From positions 1 through 13,112 of the forward strand of contig JAHEEO010000068.1 in assembly GCA_024640665.1 (NCBI GenBank): a DNA stretch of 13,112 nt, in the 5' to 3' direction. Below are positions 1 to 6,911 of this stretch, one piece after another (position 1 is the first letter of the stretch; every line of letters starts with the position of its first letter). The position numbers and the translations under genes are program-made. Below the pieces are notes generated by a model, which did no database searches, was not told the origin of the DNA, and was given only the letters and a program-made list of their open reading frames with translations. Source of the DNA: Rhodospirillales bacterium (lineage in GTDB: Bacteria > Pseudomonadota > Gammaproteobacteria > Steroidobacterales > Rariloculaceae).

Positions 1-140
1 TAGCGGCGCCGCTGGCTCTGTGACCTGATTACTGCGATGGCCTCGTAGCGATTTTCCCAGGCGCGAATCGTGTGGGTCGTCAGGCCGGTCATTTTAGCGA
101 CGGCACCGATTCCATAGGTGCGGGGTTCTGGTTTTGGCAT
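1..140 (-). CDS. MerR-family transcriptional regulator, N-terminal part (cut by window edge)
   Basis: Only the first 46 codons lie in the window; the frame stays open to base 1. The visible part is a winged helix-turn-helix of the MerR type at about residues 9-35: YGIGAVAKMTGLTTHTIR, then AWENRY, then an arginine-rich stretch where MerR proteins have their wing (RSQSQRRR). The HTIRAWENRY signature resembles the CarH/LitR/BluR branch, whose members carry a C-terminal cobalamin or other sensor domain, but that part is outside the window, so ligand and light response are unknown. The start at 138-140 is supported by a GGAG ribosome site (147-150) six bases upstream. It is divergent from the small membrane-protein gene at 305, and many MerR regulators control a divergent neighbour. 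Family is clear; subfamily is inference. Confidence 0.8.
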   Translation of the reverse strand, partial: MPKPEPRTYGIGAVAKMTGLTTHTIRAWENRYEAIAVIRSQSQRRR

Positions 141-175
141 CGTGTGCTCCAGCGGTCTGTCTAAGTAATATCTAT

Positions 176-181
176 ATTATA
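176..181 (-). promoter_or_regulatory. Candidate -10 box for the MerR-type gene
   Basis: On the minus strand these bases read TATAAT, a perfect sigma-70 -10 hexamer. Transcription would start near base 169, giving a leader of about 29 bases before the start codon. No good -35 hexamer is seen 16-19 bases upstream, so the promoter may need an activator, or the match may be chance in an AT-rich stretch. Confidence 0.35.
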
Positions 182-195
182 TGTGAATAAGTGGG

Positions 196-223
196 TTGAT
201 ATATAGATTATTAGTGATATTCT
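196..223 (+). promoter_or_regulatory. Candidate sigma-70 promoter for the small membrane-protein gene
   Basis: TTGATA (196-201) and TATTCT (218-223) are separated by 16 bases, a plausible -35/-10 pair ahead of the gene at 305. The region is AT-rich, so chance matches are likely. If real, the leader is about 75 bases long and contains the inverted repeat at 248-267. Confidence 0.25.
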
Positions 224-304
224 TTATAAAAACTTGGAGAGAACTTATATATCTCCCTAAAGATATAGACAGAATATAGATTTTTTTGGTTTTCGGAGGT
301 TGAG

Positions 305-436
305 ATGACTAATGCACAGTACGACCCTACCAGCCGCACAAAAGCAGTTCCGCCGTTTGGCGCAGCCATTGGTTTCGTTTTTGGGGCTTTGGTATTGGCC
401 CTGAGCGTGATGGTGACCGCTACGGGCATCGCCTAA
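305..436 (+). CDS. Small single-helix membrane protein, 43 residues, unknown function
   Basis: The reading frame encodes a polar N-terminus of about 17 residues (MTNAQYDPTSRTKAVPP) and then one hydrophobic segment at about residues 18-43 (FGAAIGFVFGALVLALSVMV and a short tail), rich in Gly and Ala and ending almost directly at the stop. It is most likely a single-pass inner-membrane protein with the N-terminus inside. A strong ribosome site, GGAGGT at 295-300, lies four bases before the ATG. The gene is followed within 41 bases by an excellent intrinsic terminator. Together these mark it as a real, independently transcribed gene. I recognise no family. Its position opposite a MerR-type regulator suggests it may be a target of that regulator (inference). 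Confidence 0.7.
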   Translation: MTNAQYDPTSRTKAVPPFGAAIGFVFGALVLALSVMVTATGIA

Positions 437-471
437 CTGCAAATCCGCAGTGATCCAAATTTGCAGTGATC
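437..471 (+). repeat. Inverted repeat and 9-base direct repeat after the small gene
   Basis: Directly after the stop codon, CTGCAAAT (437-444) and ATTTGCAG (459-466) can pair into an 8-base stem with a 14-base loop. In the same stretch GCAGTGATC occurs twice (447-455 and 463-471). It may be an mRNA-stabilising hairpin ahead of the terminator, or a chance duplication. Confidence 0.4.
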
Positions 472-476
472 GCAGA

Positions 477-510
477 GGCCGCAAGTTGATCCAACTTGCG
501 GCCTTTTATT
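477..510 (+). terminator. Intrinsic terminator of the small membrane-protein gene
   Basis: A perfect 12-base stem, GGCCGCAAGTTG (477-488) with CAACTTGCGGCC (492-503), closes a 3-base loop and is followed by TTTTATT. Polarity fits plus-strand termination. On the minus strand the stem is followed by TCTGCG rather than a T-run, so it would stop the convergent LonB/stress-protein unit less well, if at all. Confidence 0.9.
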
Positions 511-553
511 ATCCGTTAACGAAGGTTTAGCGGTAACCCCGAGCGCCGGTCGA

Positions 554-1393
554 TTATTTTACGAGTAGTACGGGGCTACTCGATTTATTGAGCAATGTTT
601 CAATGAGCGTCACATCGCGAATTGCTTGATTCCATGGCAGGGCAACCATTCGTGCGTGAGTGCGTTTGATCGTCTCGACTAGCGCATCCGCATGTAACGC
701 GTCACCCGCAGCTATTTGAACGGGCACGTTTTTAATGGCGTTCAAGCCGGCAAGAAGATTCCGAATTTCCTCCGGATGCTCGCCCGCTTGTCCCGTCAGG
801 ATAAGAGACATGGGTGATTTACTTTGTTCCGCAAGCCGCCCGGCAACCGTCAAGACCACTTCCGCCGTTGCGAGTTCATCGACGATCACCAAAACGTTGG
901 TGCCTTTACTCCAGCCTTCTCGCGCCAGCAGCAAAGTTTGCAGGGACGCATGTGACAGTGCTTCCGAGGCCGCCTGCCAGGCCCGCCGCACAGCAATCGA
1001 ATCTGCAGCCAGCGCCACCACGAGCGATTCCGCACCCTCGACGCGCATTGCGATTTCGTCGAAGAAAGCGCCTTGAGTAAACTCAAATGTGTGGGGCAAT
1101 CCGAGATTCGCCGCCGCCGCCTCGAAGTCCATTCGAACCTGTTTCGATTGCGCCCGTATTTGACGACTCAGTGCCACCGACTCCAGCGGCCTGGTCGCTC
1201 CTGAATGCAATACTTCGCGCGATAAACGTGAGCGCGCATGCTCGAGCAGGCCGCTATCCTCGATGAAGATGCCCAGTAGCGCCGGGAATTTCTCTGCCAT
1301 CATGCAATGAATCATGTCCATGACCATCGACGTCCGTGCAGCAGGGTCCAAGGCCAGGACAATTCTTGGCACTAGATTCTTTTCAGCGGTCAA
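554..1393 (-). CDS. Universal-stress-like protein, two tandem domains
   Basis: The 279-residue product looks like two alpha/beta UspA-type halves. The first, about 9-157, opens with the strand PRIVLALD and continues LLGIFIEDSGLL, a typical second strand of the family. The second, about 163-279, starts NVLVIVDE and ends LLNKSSSPVLLVK, the usual C-terminal strand. The classic ATP-binding Gly-x2-Gly-x9-Gly-Ser motif is not visible, so nucleotide binding is uncertain. There is no signal peptide or membrane helix, so it is cytoplasmic. It lies 35 bases after the LonB-like gene on the same strand and is probably co-transcribed with it. I recall this pairing from other proteobacteria. The start is TTG at 1391-1393; the ATG at 1416-1418 is out of frame and runs into a stop. 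GTG at codon 8 is an alternative start. The exact role is unknown. Confidence 0.75.
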   Translation of the reverse strand: MTAEKNLVPRIVLALDPAARTSMVMDMIHCMMAEKFPALLGIFIEDSGLLEHARSRLSREVLHSGATRPLESVALSRQIRAQSKQVRMDFEAAAANLGLPHTFEFTQGAFFDEIAMRVEGAESLVVALAADSIAVRRAWQAASEALSHASLQTLLLAREGWSKGTNVLVIVDELATAEVVLTVAGRLAEQSKSPMSLILTGQAGEHPEEIRNLLAGLNAIKNVPVQIAAGDALHADALVETIKRTHARMVALPWNQAIRDVTLIETLLNKSSSPVLLVK

Positions 1394-1428
1394 GAGTGTG
1401 GCTCGCGGTTCTTTTCATGATCAGGAAT

Positions 1429-3879
1429 TTAGTCGGGTACCTTGCCGTTTCTTTCGGTTAAGCCGAATGCACGGCGCGCTTTTGCGAGGGCTTGGAGTCG
1501 CGCATTCACAGCGCCGTTTAATGACTCGGGCGGGAATTCGCCATTTGCATCGCGCTGACCCGCTACGGTGCCGGTCAAGAGCTCAATGGCCTCGTCTATA
1601 TGGTCAATGGCGAAAATTCTAAAGCTGCCCGCTGCGACGGCATCGACGACATCCTGGCGGAGCATCAGGTGTTTGACATTGTCTTTCGGTATTAGCACAG
1701 CATGTTCGCCCGATAGGCCCCGCGCCGCACAGATATCGAAAAAGCCTTCGATCTTTTCATTGACGCCGCCGATAACCTGAACCTTGCCATGTTGGTTGAC
1801 TGACCCGGTAACGGCAAAAGTCTGCCGAATCGGCAATCGAGCCAAGGCAGACAACAATGCGCAAGTTTCTGCCACCGATGCGCTGTCGCCCTCGACGCCG
1901 CCATAGCTTTGTTCAAATACCAGACTCGCGCCAAATGACATCGGCGTCTCTCCGGCATAGCGGGATGCAAGATAAGACGACACAATCAGTACGCCCTTTG
2001 AGTGAATTGGGCCGCCGAGTTCGGTTTCTCGCTCAATGTCGATGATCTTGCCGTCGCCGATACGCACGGTAGCGGTAATGCGCGACGGTTGGCCAAACAT
2101 GAAACTTCCCACCTTGAGGACAGACAGGCCGTTGATCTGGCCTATCTCTGCACCTTCCGTGTCAATAAGAATGCTATTGCGCAAAACTTCCTCATGGACG
2201 CGCGTCCTGACGCGGTCCAGTCTTTTAATTTGAGCATCGATCGCTTCTTGCACATGTATATCGCTGATGACTTCCGCCGAGCGTTGGCGTGCCCAATAAT
2301 CGGCTTCTCGAAGTAAGTCCGAAACGTCGCGCATTTTCGTTGTGAGTTTTTCAGAATCCGCAACAAGTCTCGCACTGTGTTCTATGATTCTCGCCATTGC
2401 GGCTTTGGAGACAGCAAGGACACCTTCCCGTCTTGCGAGTGTGGCGATGAGTTGGGCATACGATTGCGTATTTTCGCTCGACCGATCCAGCACATCTTCG
2501 AAGTCTGCGGCGACCTTGAACAGGTCTTCAAAATCGGAGTCGAGTTCGCAAAGCAAGTAGTAGATTCTGCGCTTGCCTATCAAGATGACTTTCAAGTCCA
2601 GCGGAATGGGCTGCGGCTCGAGTGACACCGTGCTTACGATGCTTAGCATCTGCCCGAGAGACTCAATCTTGATTTCTTTGGAGAACAATGTCCGCTTCAA
2701 TGCGCTCCATGCATAGGGCTCGGTCAAAATTCGGTCTGCATCTAGAATGAGGTAGCCGCCGTTAGCACGATGCAAGGCGCCGGCGCGTATCATTGTGAAA
2801 TCTGTGGTGAGGGCGCCAAACTGCTGGACGTGTTCCACGATGCCGAGCAGGTTTTGAACGCTGGGATTGTTCTCGTAGACTACCGGCGCTTCAGTACGCT
2901 GCGAGTGTTCCACCATGACATTGACTTCGTATCGGCTGAGCGAACCATCAGTCTTTATCCCAGCCAGTTCGTACTCTTGTTCTTGACGAGGCTGAAAATC
3001 TGCGGCGTTTTCGAGCACATCCTGGCGCACGGCTATTAGGTACTCATTAATTTCCGGAAACTCGCGATACTTTTTTTCCAGCTGATCAATGAGTCGTCCC
3101 ACGGCCATTTCGGTAAACTCGCGATTCAATTCCTTTACGCGCTCACGATGAATCTTTTGCCAGCCCGGCAATTCTTGGAAGTGCTTGCGTAACTGCTCGG
3201 TCATTCTCTCGATGGCTTCGATCGCTAGCGTCTTTTTCTTCTCTGGAAGTTTGTCGAATTCCTCATCTTTCAGGAGTTTTCCGTCTCGAGTGGGTGCAAT
3301 GGCGAAACCATGCGGCGTCTGCACCAGACTCATTCCCTCGGCTTCAGCGGCTTCCTGGAGCTCTTTTAGGGCAGCTTTGTGACGGTCTTCGAATTCTTGA
3401 TTGATCTCGGCAACGCGGTTTCGGTAGTGCTCACTTTCGAACGTGGCCGGGACTGATTCACGAAGCTCCGCAACGAGATTCGCCATATCGTCTCTGAGCG
3501 CGATTCCATGCCCGGCAGGTAGCTTGATTGCCAAGGGCTTTCGCGCGTCTTTAAAGTTGTTGATATAGCACCAGTCAGAAGCGGGCGCTCGATTAGCTGA
3601 CTCTAATTTCAGGTAATCCTGCACGAGTCGATGCTTATGACTGCCGGTGCGCCCGAGTACATAGGTGTTATAGCCGTCGCCGCCCATGCGCATGGCGAAT
3701 TCCAGTGCAGCCAGCGCCCGAGCCTGACCAAACGTGCCGTCGAGATCCGCGAGCTCCGCAGTGGTCTCAAACGTAAATTGCTCGGGGTCGCAGTGACTGC
3801 GCAGCTTCGATGTATCTAGAGGAGCAGGCAACTGATCTAGTCCGAAGCGCTTGGGATGGCTGCCAAACTCAGATTCCAT
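1429..3879 (-). CDS. LonB-like ATP-dependent protease (Lon-family AAA+ protease, AAA_32 type)
   Basis: The 816-residue protein is a Lon-family serine protease of the LonB/YcbZ-like type, without the Lon N-terminal substrate domain. An AAA+ module carries a Walker A region at 76-83 and a Walker B-like GGYLILDADRIL at 374-385, separated by a long helical, charged insertion (about 145-300) likely to form a coiled coil. KVILIGKRRIYYLL and LFKVAADFEDV (430-463) complete the ATPase part. The C-terminal protease domain (about 570-770) has the Ser-Lys dyad: Ser666 in GVEGDSAS and Lys709 in GGVNEKIEGFF, 43 residues apart as in Lon. No membrane helix is seen, so it is a cytosolic protein-quality-control enzyme. 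The Walker A reads GRTGSHKH, with His where Gly and Thr/Ser are usual. GGAA at 3888-3891, eight bases before the ATG, supports the start. It leads a two-gene unit with the stress-like protein. Confidence 0.9.
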   Translation of the reverse strand: MESEFGSHPKRFGLDQLPAPLDTSKLRSHCDPEQFTFETTAELADLDGTFGQARALAALEFAMRMGGDGYNTYVLGRTGSHKHRLVQDYLKLESANRAPASDWCYINNFKDARKPLAIKLPAGHGIALRDDMANLVAELRESVPATFESEHYRNRVAEINQEFEDRHKAALKELQEAAEAEGMSLVQTPHGFAIAPTRDGKLLKDEEFDKLPEKKKTLAIEAIERMTEQLRKHFQELPGWQKIHRERVKELNREFTEMAVGRLIDQLEKKYREFPEINEYLIAVRQDVLENAADFQPRQEQEYELAGIKTDGSLSRYEVNVMVEHSQRTEAPVVYENNPSVQNLLGIVEHVQQFGALTTDFTMIRAGALHRANGGYLILDADRILTEPYAWSALKRTLFSKEIKIESLGQMLSIVSTVSLEPQPIPLDLKVILIGKRRIYYLLCELDSDFEDLFKVAADFEDVLDRSSENTQSYAQLIATLARREGVLAVSKAAMARIIEHSARLVADSEKLTTKMRDVSDLLREADYWARQRSAEVISDIHVQEAIDAQIKRLDRVRTRVHEEVLRNSILIDTEGAEIGQINGLSVLKVGSFMFGQPSRITATVRIGDGKIIDIERETELGGPIHSKGVLIVSSYLASRYAGETPMSFGASLVFEQSYGGVEGDSASVAETCALLSALARLPIRQTFAVTGSVNQHGKVQVIGGVNEKIEGFFDICAARGLSGEHAVLIPKDNVKHLMLRQDVVDAVAAGSFRIFAIDHIDEAIELLTGTVAGQRDANGEFPPESLNGAVNARLQALAKARRAFGLTERNGKVPD

Positions 3880-4119
3880 TCAGTTCGTTCCGGTCGAACC
3901 ATAAAACCTGTGATCGAAGGATTGGCAATCGCAGGCCGGTCAGTAATGCAAAAGCAAACCTGGTATGGATTCGTAATGTATTCGGCTGCTGTGGAATGCT
4001 GCATTGCGCTTCATTCTACGTGGCTTTGACTCAGCAAACCGATAGGTAGTTCTGCGTATGGCTCGCTTGAGTCCCGACGGCAAAGATGATCACAGAGATT
4101 TCGCGGGGTAACAGCAGGC
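3880..4119. other. Divergent intergenic region between the LonB-like unit and the acyl-CoA synthetase operon
   Basis: This 240-base gap must hold the promoters of both divergent units. On the plus strand TTGACT at 4026-4031 is a good -35 hexamer, but no convincing -10 lies 16-18 bases downstream. On the minus strand a TTGCCA hexamer lies upstream of the protease gene with only a weak -10 at usable spacing. A 17-codon frame at 4058-4111 has no ribosome site and is not considered a gene. No terminator or clear operator is seen. Confidence 0.5.
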
Positions 4120-5817
4120 ATGATGCAGAGTTACATACATGCCGTCGGTCAAAAGCCACTGGTGGGCGTGACGGTCGGTGGAGTGCTCGACGCCGCGGCG
4201 AACTGTTGGCCGGACGGTGAAGCGCTCGTGGTAGCGCATCAGCAGATACGTTGGACCTGGGCAGAGCTTCGGGACGAAGCCAGGTGCTTTGCGCAAGGTC
4301 TTATCGCGCTCGGGCTCAATCCTGGTGAGCGTATCGGTATTGTGGCACCCAACCGGTTCGAATGGGTCGTCGCGCAGTTTGGCACAGCGTATGCGGGTCT
4401 GATTCTTGTCAACATAAATCCTGCATATCGCGTGACGGAATTCGAATACGCTTTGAAAAAGTCAGGTTGTTGCGCTTTGTTAATGGCCCGAGAACACAAG
4501 AGCAGCAATTATCTCGAAATGCTCAGACAGGTTTCGCCCGGGCTGGCGAATAATCGGTCTGGGGCGCGCGAAGCTTCTCGCCTGCCTGATTTGCGGTTGG
4601 TCGTTCTATTCGACGAGGCCCAGGTCGACGAGGCCCGGGCAGAAGGCTGCATGAGTTATTCGGAAGTACTTCAGCACGCGAATGACGAGAGTCTTGAGCG
4701 GCTTAATTCCATTGACGCGACACTCGATTTTGATGATCCAATCAATATTCAATTTACGAGTGGGACGACCGGCACGCCAAAGGCGGCGACTTTGACGCAT
4801 CACAATATCGTCAATAACGCGTATATGTCGGCTGACATCATGAATTTCTCCGAGCGCGACAGATTGTGCATACCGGTGCCAATGTACCACTGCTTCGGCA
4901 TGGTGCTCGGCACACTGCTTTGCGCGACACATGGAGCCACAATTGTCTTCCCGTCAGCCGGGTTTGATGCGGCCGCAGTACTCAGAGAAGTCGAGAACGA
5001 GCGCTGCACCGCGCTGCATGGTGTACCGACGATGTTCATCGCTGAGCTGGATGAGCCAGATTTTGCCGAACGCGATCTGACTTCGTTACGTACCGGCATT
5101 ATGGCCGGTGCACCTTGTCCGGCTGAATTAATGCGGCGCGTCATGACAGATATGCATCTACCCGAAATTACGATTGGCTACGGTATGACAGAGACGGGTC
5201 CGCTGTCGACACAAACGTCGGTCGATGATCCTGAGGATCTTCGAGTAACGACTGTCGGCCGTGTGCTGCCACACACGGAGATCAAGATCATTAACGAGGC
5301 TGGTCGCATTGTTCCGCGCGGCACGCCGGGTGAGCTGTGTACGCGTGGTTATTGTGTGATGCCGTTTTACTGGGGTGACGAGGAACGCACGAAGCGCGAG
5401 ATCGATGCTGCGCACTGGATCAAAAGCGGTGACCTGGCAACGCTGGGTGATGCCGGATATGTTCGAATCGTTGGCCGGATTAAGGACATGATCATTCGCG
5501 GCGGAGAAAACATTTACCCGCGCGAAATCGAGGAATTCCTTTATAGCCATCCCAAGATTGACGAAGTCGAGGTTTTTGGTGTGCCGGATGAAAAATATGG
5601 CGAGGAAGTCGCTGCGTGGATCAAGCTGCAGGCGGGGGAAGCGGCTTCGCCCGAGGAAATTCGAGAATTCTGTAAAGGCCAGATAGCGCATTTCAAGATT
5701 CCTCGTTTCATCAAATTCGTCGACGAGTTCCCAATGACAGTGACTGGAAAGGTGAAAAAGTTTGTCATGCGCGAGTGCATGGCGGAAGAGTTGGGGCTCG
5801 AACTCGAATCCGCATGA
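4120..5817 (+). CDS. AMP-dependent acyl-CoA synthetase (fatty or branched-chain acid:CoA ligase)
   Basis: This 565-residue adenylate-forming enzyme activates a carboxylic acid to acyl-AMP and then acyl-CoA. Motifs in order: the phosphate-binding loop TSGTTGTPKAATLTHHN (213-229), GYGMTETG (353-360), SGDLA with Asp438, the hinge GRIKDMIIRGGENIYP (452-467), and the C-terminal catalytic Lys544 in TVTGKVKK. The overall pattern is closest to medium-chain/ACSF2-like synthetases; the loop has PKAAT where PKGAT is commoner. Substrate is not readable from the sequence. As first gene of a 2-oxoacid dehydrogenase operon it may activate branched short-chain acids such as isovalerate (inference). Two ATGs, 4120 and 4123, are adjacent; AGG at 4116-4118 is better spaced for the second. 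The stop overlaps the next start as ATGA. Confidence 0.9.
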   Translation: MMQSYIHAVGQKPLVGVTVGGVLDAAANCWPDGEALVVAHQQIRWTWAELRDEARCFAQGLIALGLNPGERIGIVAPNRFEWVVAQFGTAYAGLILVNINPAYRVTEFEYALKKSGCCALLMAREHKSSNYLEMLRQVSPGLANNRSGAREASRLPDLRLVVLFDEAQVDEARAEGCMSYSEVLQHANDESLERLNSIDATLDFDDPINIQFTSGTTGTPKAATLTHHNIVNNAYMSADIMNFSERDRLCIPVPMYHCFGMVLGTLLCATHGATIVFPSAGFDAAAVLREVENERCTALHGVPTMFIAELDEPDFAERDLTSLRTGIMAGAPCPAELMRRVMTDMHLPEITIGYGMTETGPLSTQTSVDDPEDLRVTTVGRVLPHTEIKIINEAGRIVPRGTPGELCTRGYCVMPFYWGDEERTKREIDAAHWIKSGDLATLGDAGYVRIVGRIKDMIIRGGENIYPREIEEFLYSHPKIDEVEVFGVPDEKYGEEVAAWIKLQAGEAASPEEIREFCKGQIAHFKIPRFIKFVDEFPMTVTGKVKKFVMRECMAEELGLELESA

Positions 5818-6911
5818 GCATCGTTGCCAAGTTTCAAATAGAGTGCTTTTCGTGCATTGATGCTGACGGGCATGCTGTCGCCGAATTGCCAGAGTTTGCG
5901 CTCGACCGCGACGTCCTCATCGAACTTTATCGTTGGATGGTGTTGACGCGTGCATTCGACGAAAGAGCCATTACATTGCAGAGGACCGGACGGCTTGGAA
6001 CGTATGCCTCGAGTCTTGGGCAGGAAGCTGTCGGTGTAGGTTTGGCCCACGCAATGTTAGCTGAAGATGTTCTGCTGCCGAGCTTCCGCGAACATGGCGC
6101 GCAGTTGGTTCGCGGCGTTACGGCTGGGGAAATCTTGCAGTTTTGGGGCGGTGACGAACGTGGCAGCGATTTCTCTGGTCCCAGAAGTGATTTTCCGGTG
6201 TCCATACCCGTCGCAAGTCAGGCTGCCCATGCCGTTGGAGCAGCATTGGCATTTAAGCTAAGCAAAGCTCAACGCGTGGCAGTGGCCGTGTTGGGGGATG
6301 GTGCCACGTCTAAGGGCGATTTCTATGAATCGCTGAATATCGCCGGTGCCTGGAATTTGCCAGTTGTCTTCGTTGTCGCAAACAACCAATGGGCTATTTC
6401 CGTGCCGCGAGCGGATCAGACGGCGGCTGCAACCCTCGCGCAGAAAGCTGTGGCAGCGGGAATAACCGGTCTCCAGGTCGATGGGAACGATGTCGTAGTC
6501 GTTCGCAAGGCAGTATCGGATGCCCTCGAGCAGGCGCGTAACGGTAGTCGCCCGTGTCTCATCGAAGCGCTGACCTACAGGCTTAGCGACCACACGACGG
6601 TTGATGACGCGAGTCGCTATCGAGATGATGAAGAAGTGTCTGCGCATTGGCAGGCGGAACCGATTGCGCGTCTTCGCAAACACCTGATTGCTGTACATGG
6701 TTGGACAAAAGAAGAAGAGTCAGACTTAGTTGAGTTGTGTGCTGCAGAGGTGGACGAGTCCGCCGATGCATACCTCGCAGAATCGCCGCAGCCGCCTGAA
6801 ACCATTTTTGACTACACGTATGCATCGCTGCCGCAATCATTGGTTAAGCAGCGTGGTGAGCTCTTGGCGCTTTTGAAAGATGCCGATAATGGAACTGAAC
6901 ATGAACAGTAA
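5814..6911 (+). CDS. 2-oxoacid dehydrogenase E1 component, alpha subunit (branched-chain or pyruvate type)
   Basis: E1 alpha binds thiamine diphosphate and, with E1 beta, decarboxylates a 2-oxoacid and passes the acyl group to lipoyl-E2. The 365-residue product has the ThDP/Mg motif GDGATSKGDFYESLN (161-175) ending in Asn190-Asn191. The loop RLSDHTTVDDASRYR (256-270) corresponds to the conserved loop with the ThDP-contacting His260. I chose the ATG at 5814 because it overlaps the upstream stop as ATGA, the usual sign of translational coupling; the in-frame ATG at 5775 lies inside the synthetase gene and adds 13 residues foreign to the family. Motif spacing and the C-terminal part recall Bacillus PdhA, yet the operon (acyl-CoA synthetase and amino acid dehydrogenase) points to branched-chain 2-oxoacids. 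Family certain; substrate inferred. Confidence 0.9.
   Translation: MSIVAKFQIECFSCIDADGHAVAELPEFALDRDVLIELYRWMVLTRAFDERAITLQRTGRLGTYASSLGQEAVGVGLAHAMLAEDVLLPSFREHGAQLVRGVTAGEILQFWGGDERGSDFSGPRSDFPVSIPVASQAAHAVGAALAFKLSKAQRVAVAVLGDGATSKGDFYESLNIAGAWNLPVVFVVANNQWAISVPRADQTAAATLAQKAVAAGITGLQVDGNDVVVVRKAVSDALEQARNGSRPCLIEALTYRLSDHTTVDDASRYRDDEEVSAHWQAEPIARLRKHLIAVHGWTKEEESDLVELCAAEVDESADAYLAESPQPPETIFDYTYASLPQSLVKQRGELLALLKDADNGTEHEQ

Larger units (their letters stand above)
168..281. repeat. Cluster of ATATAGAT / AGATATA motifs in the divergent promoter region
   Basis: ATATAGAT occurs exactly at 201-208 and 274-281 on the plus strand and at 170-177 on the minus strand. TATATCT (248-254) and AGATATA (261-267) form a perfect 7-base inverted repeat around a 6-base spacer. 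The motifs lie between a MerR-type gene and a divergent small gene, where operators for the regulator are expected. AT-richness alone will produce some such matches, so the operator role is inference. Confidence 0.4.

Noticed and set aside
447..471. GCAGTGATC direct repeats as an attachment site or insertion footprint
   Set aside because: No integrase, transposase or inverted termini are nearby, and the repeats are only seven bases apart.
2002..2316. Plus-strand frame inside the LonB-like gene
   Set aside because: It is antisense to a continuous, conserved protease reading frame and has no family motif.
4058..4111. 17-codon frame upstream of the acyl-CoA synthetase gene
   Set aside because: No ribosome site and no hallmark of a leader peptide such as runs of one amino acid before a hairpin.
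5158..5691. Long minus-strand frame of 177 codons opposite the acyl-CoA synthetase gene
   Set aside because: It lies entirely antisense to a gene with clear family motifs and its product shows no recognisable motif.
5775..5816. Upstream ATG start for E1 alpha
   Set aside because: It adds 13 Arg/Gly-rich residues encoded inside the synthetase gene; the ATGA overlap at 5814 is the better start.
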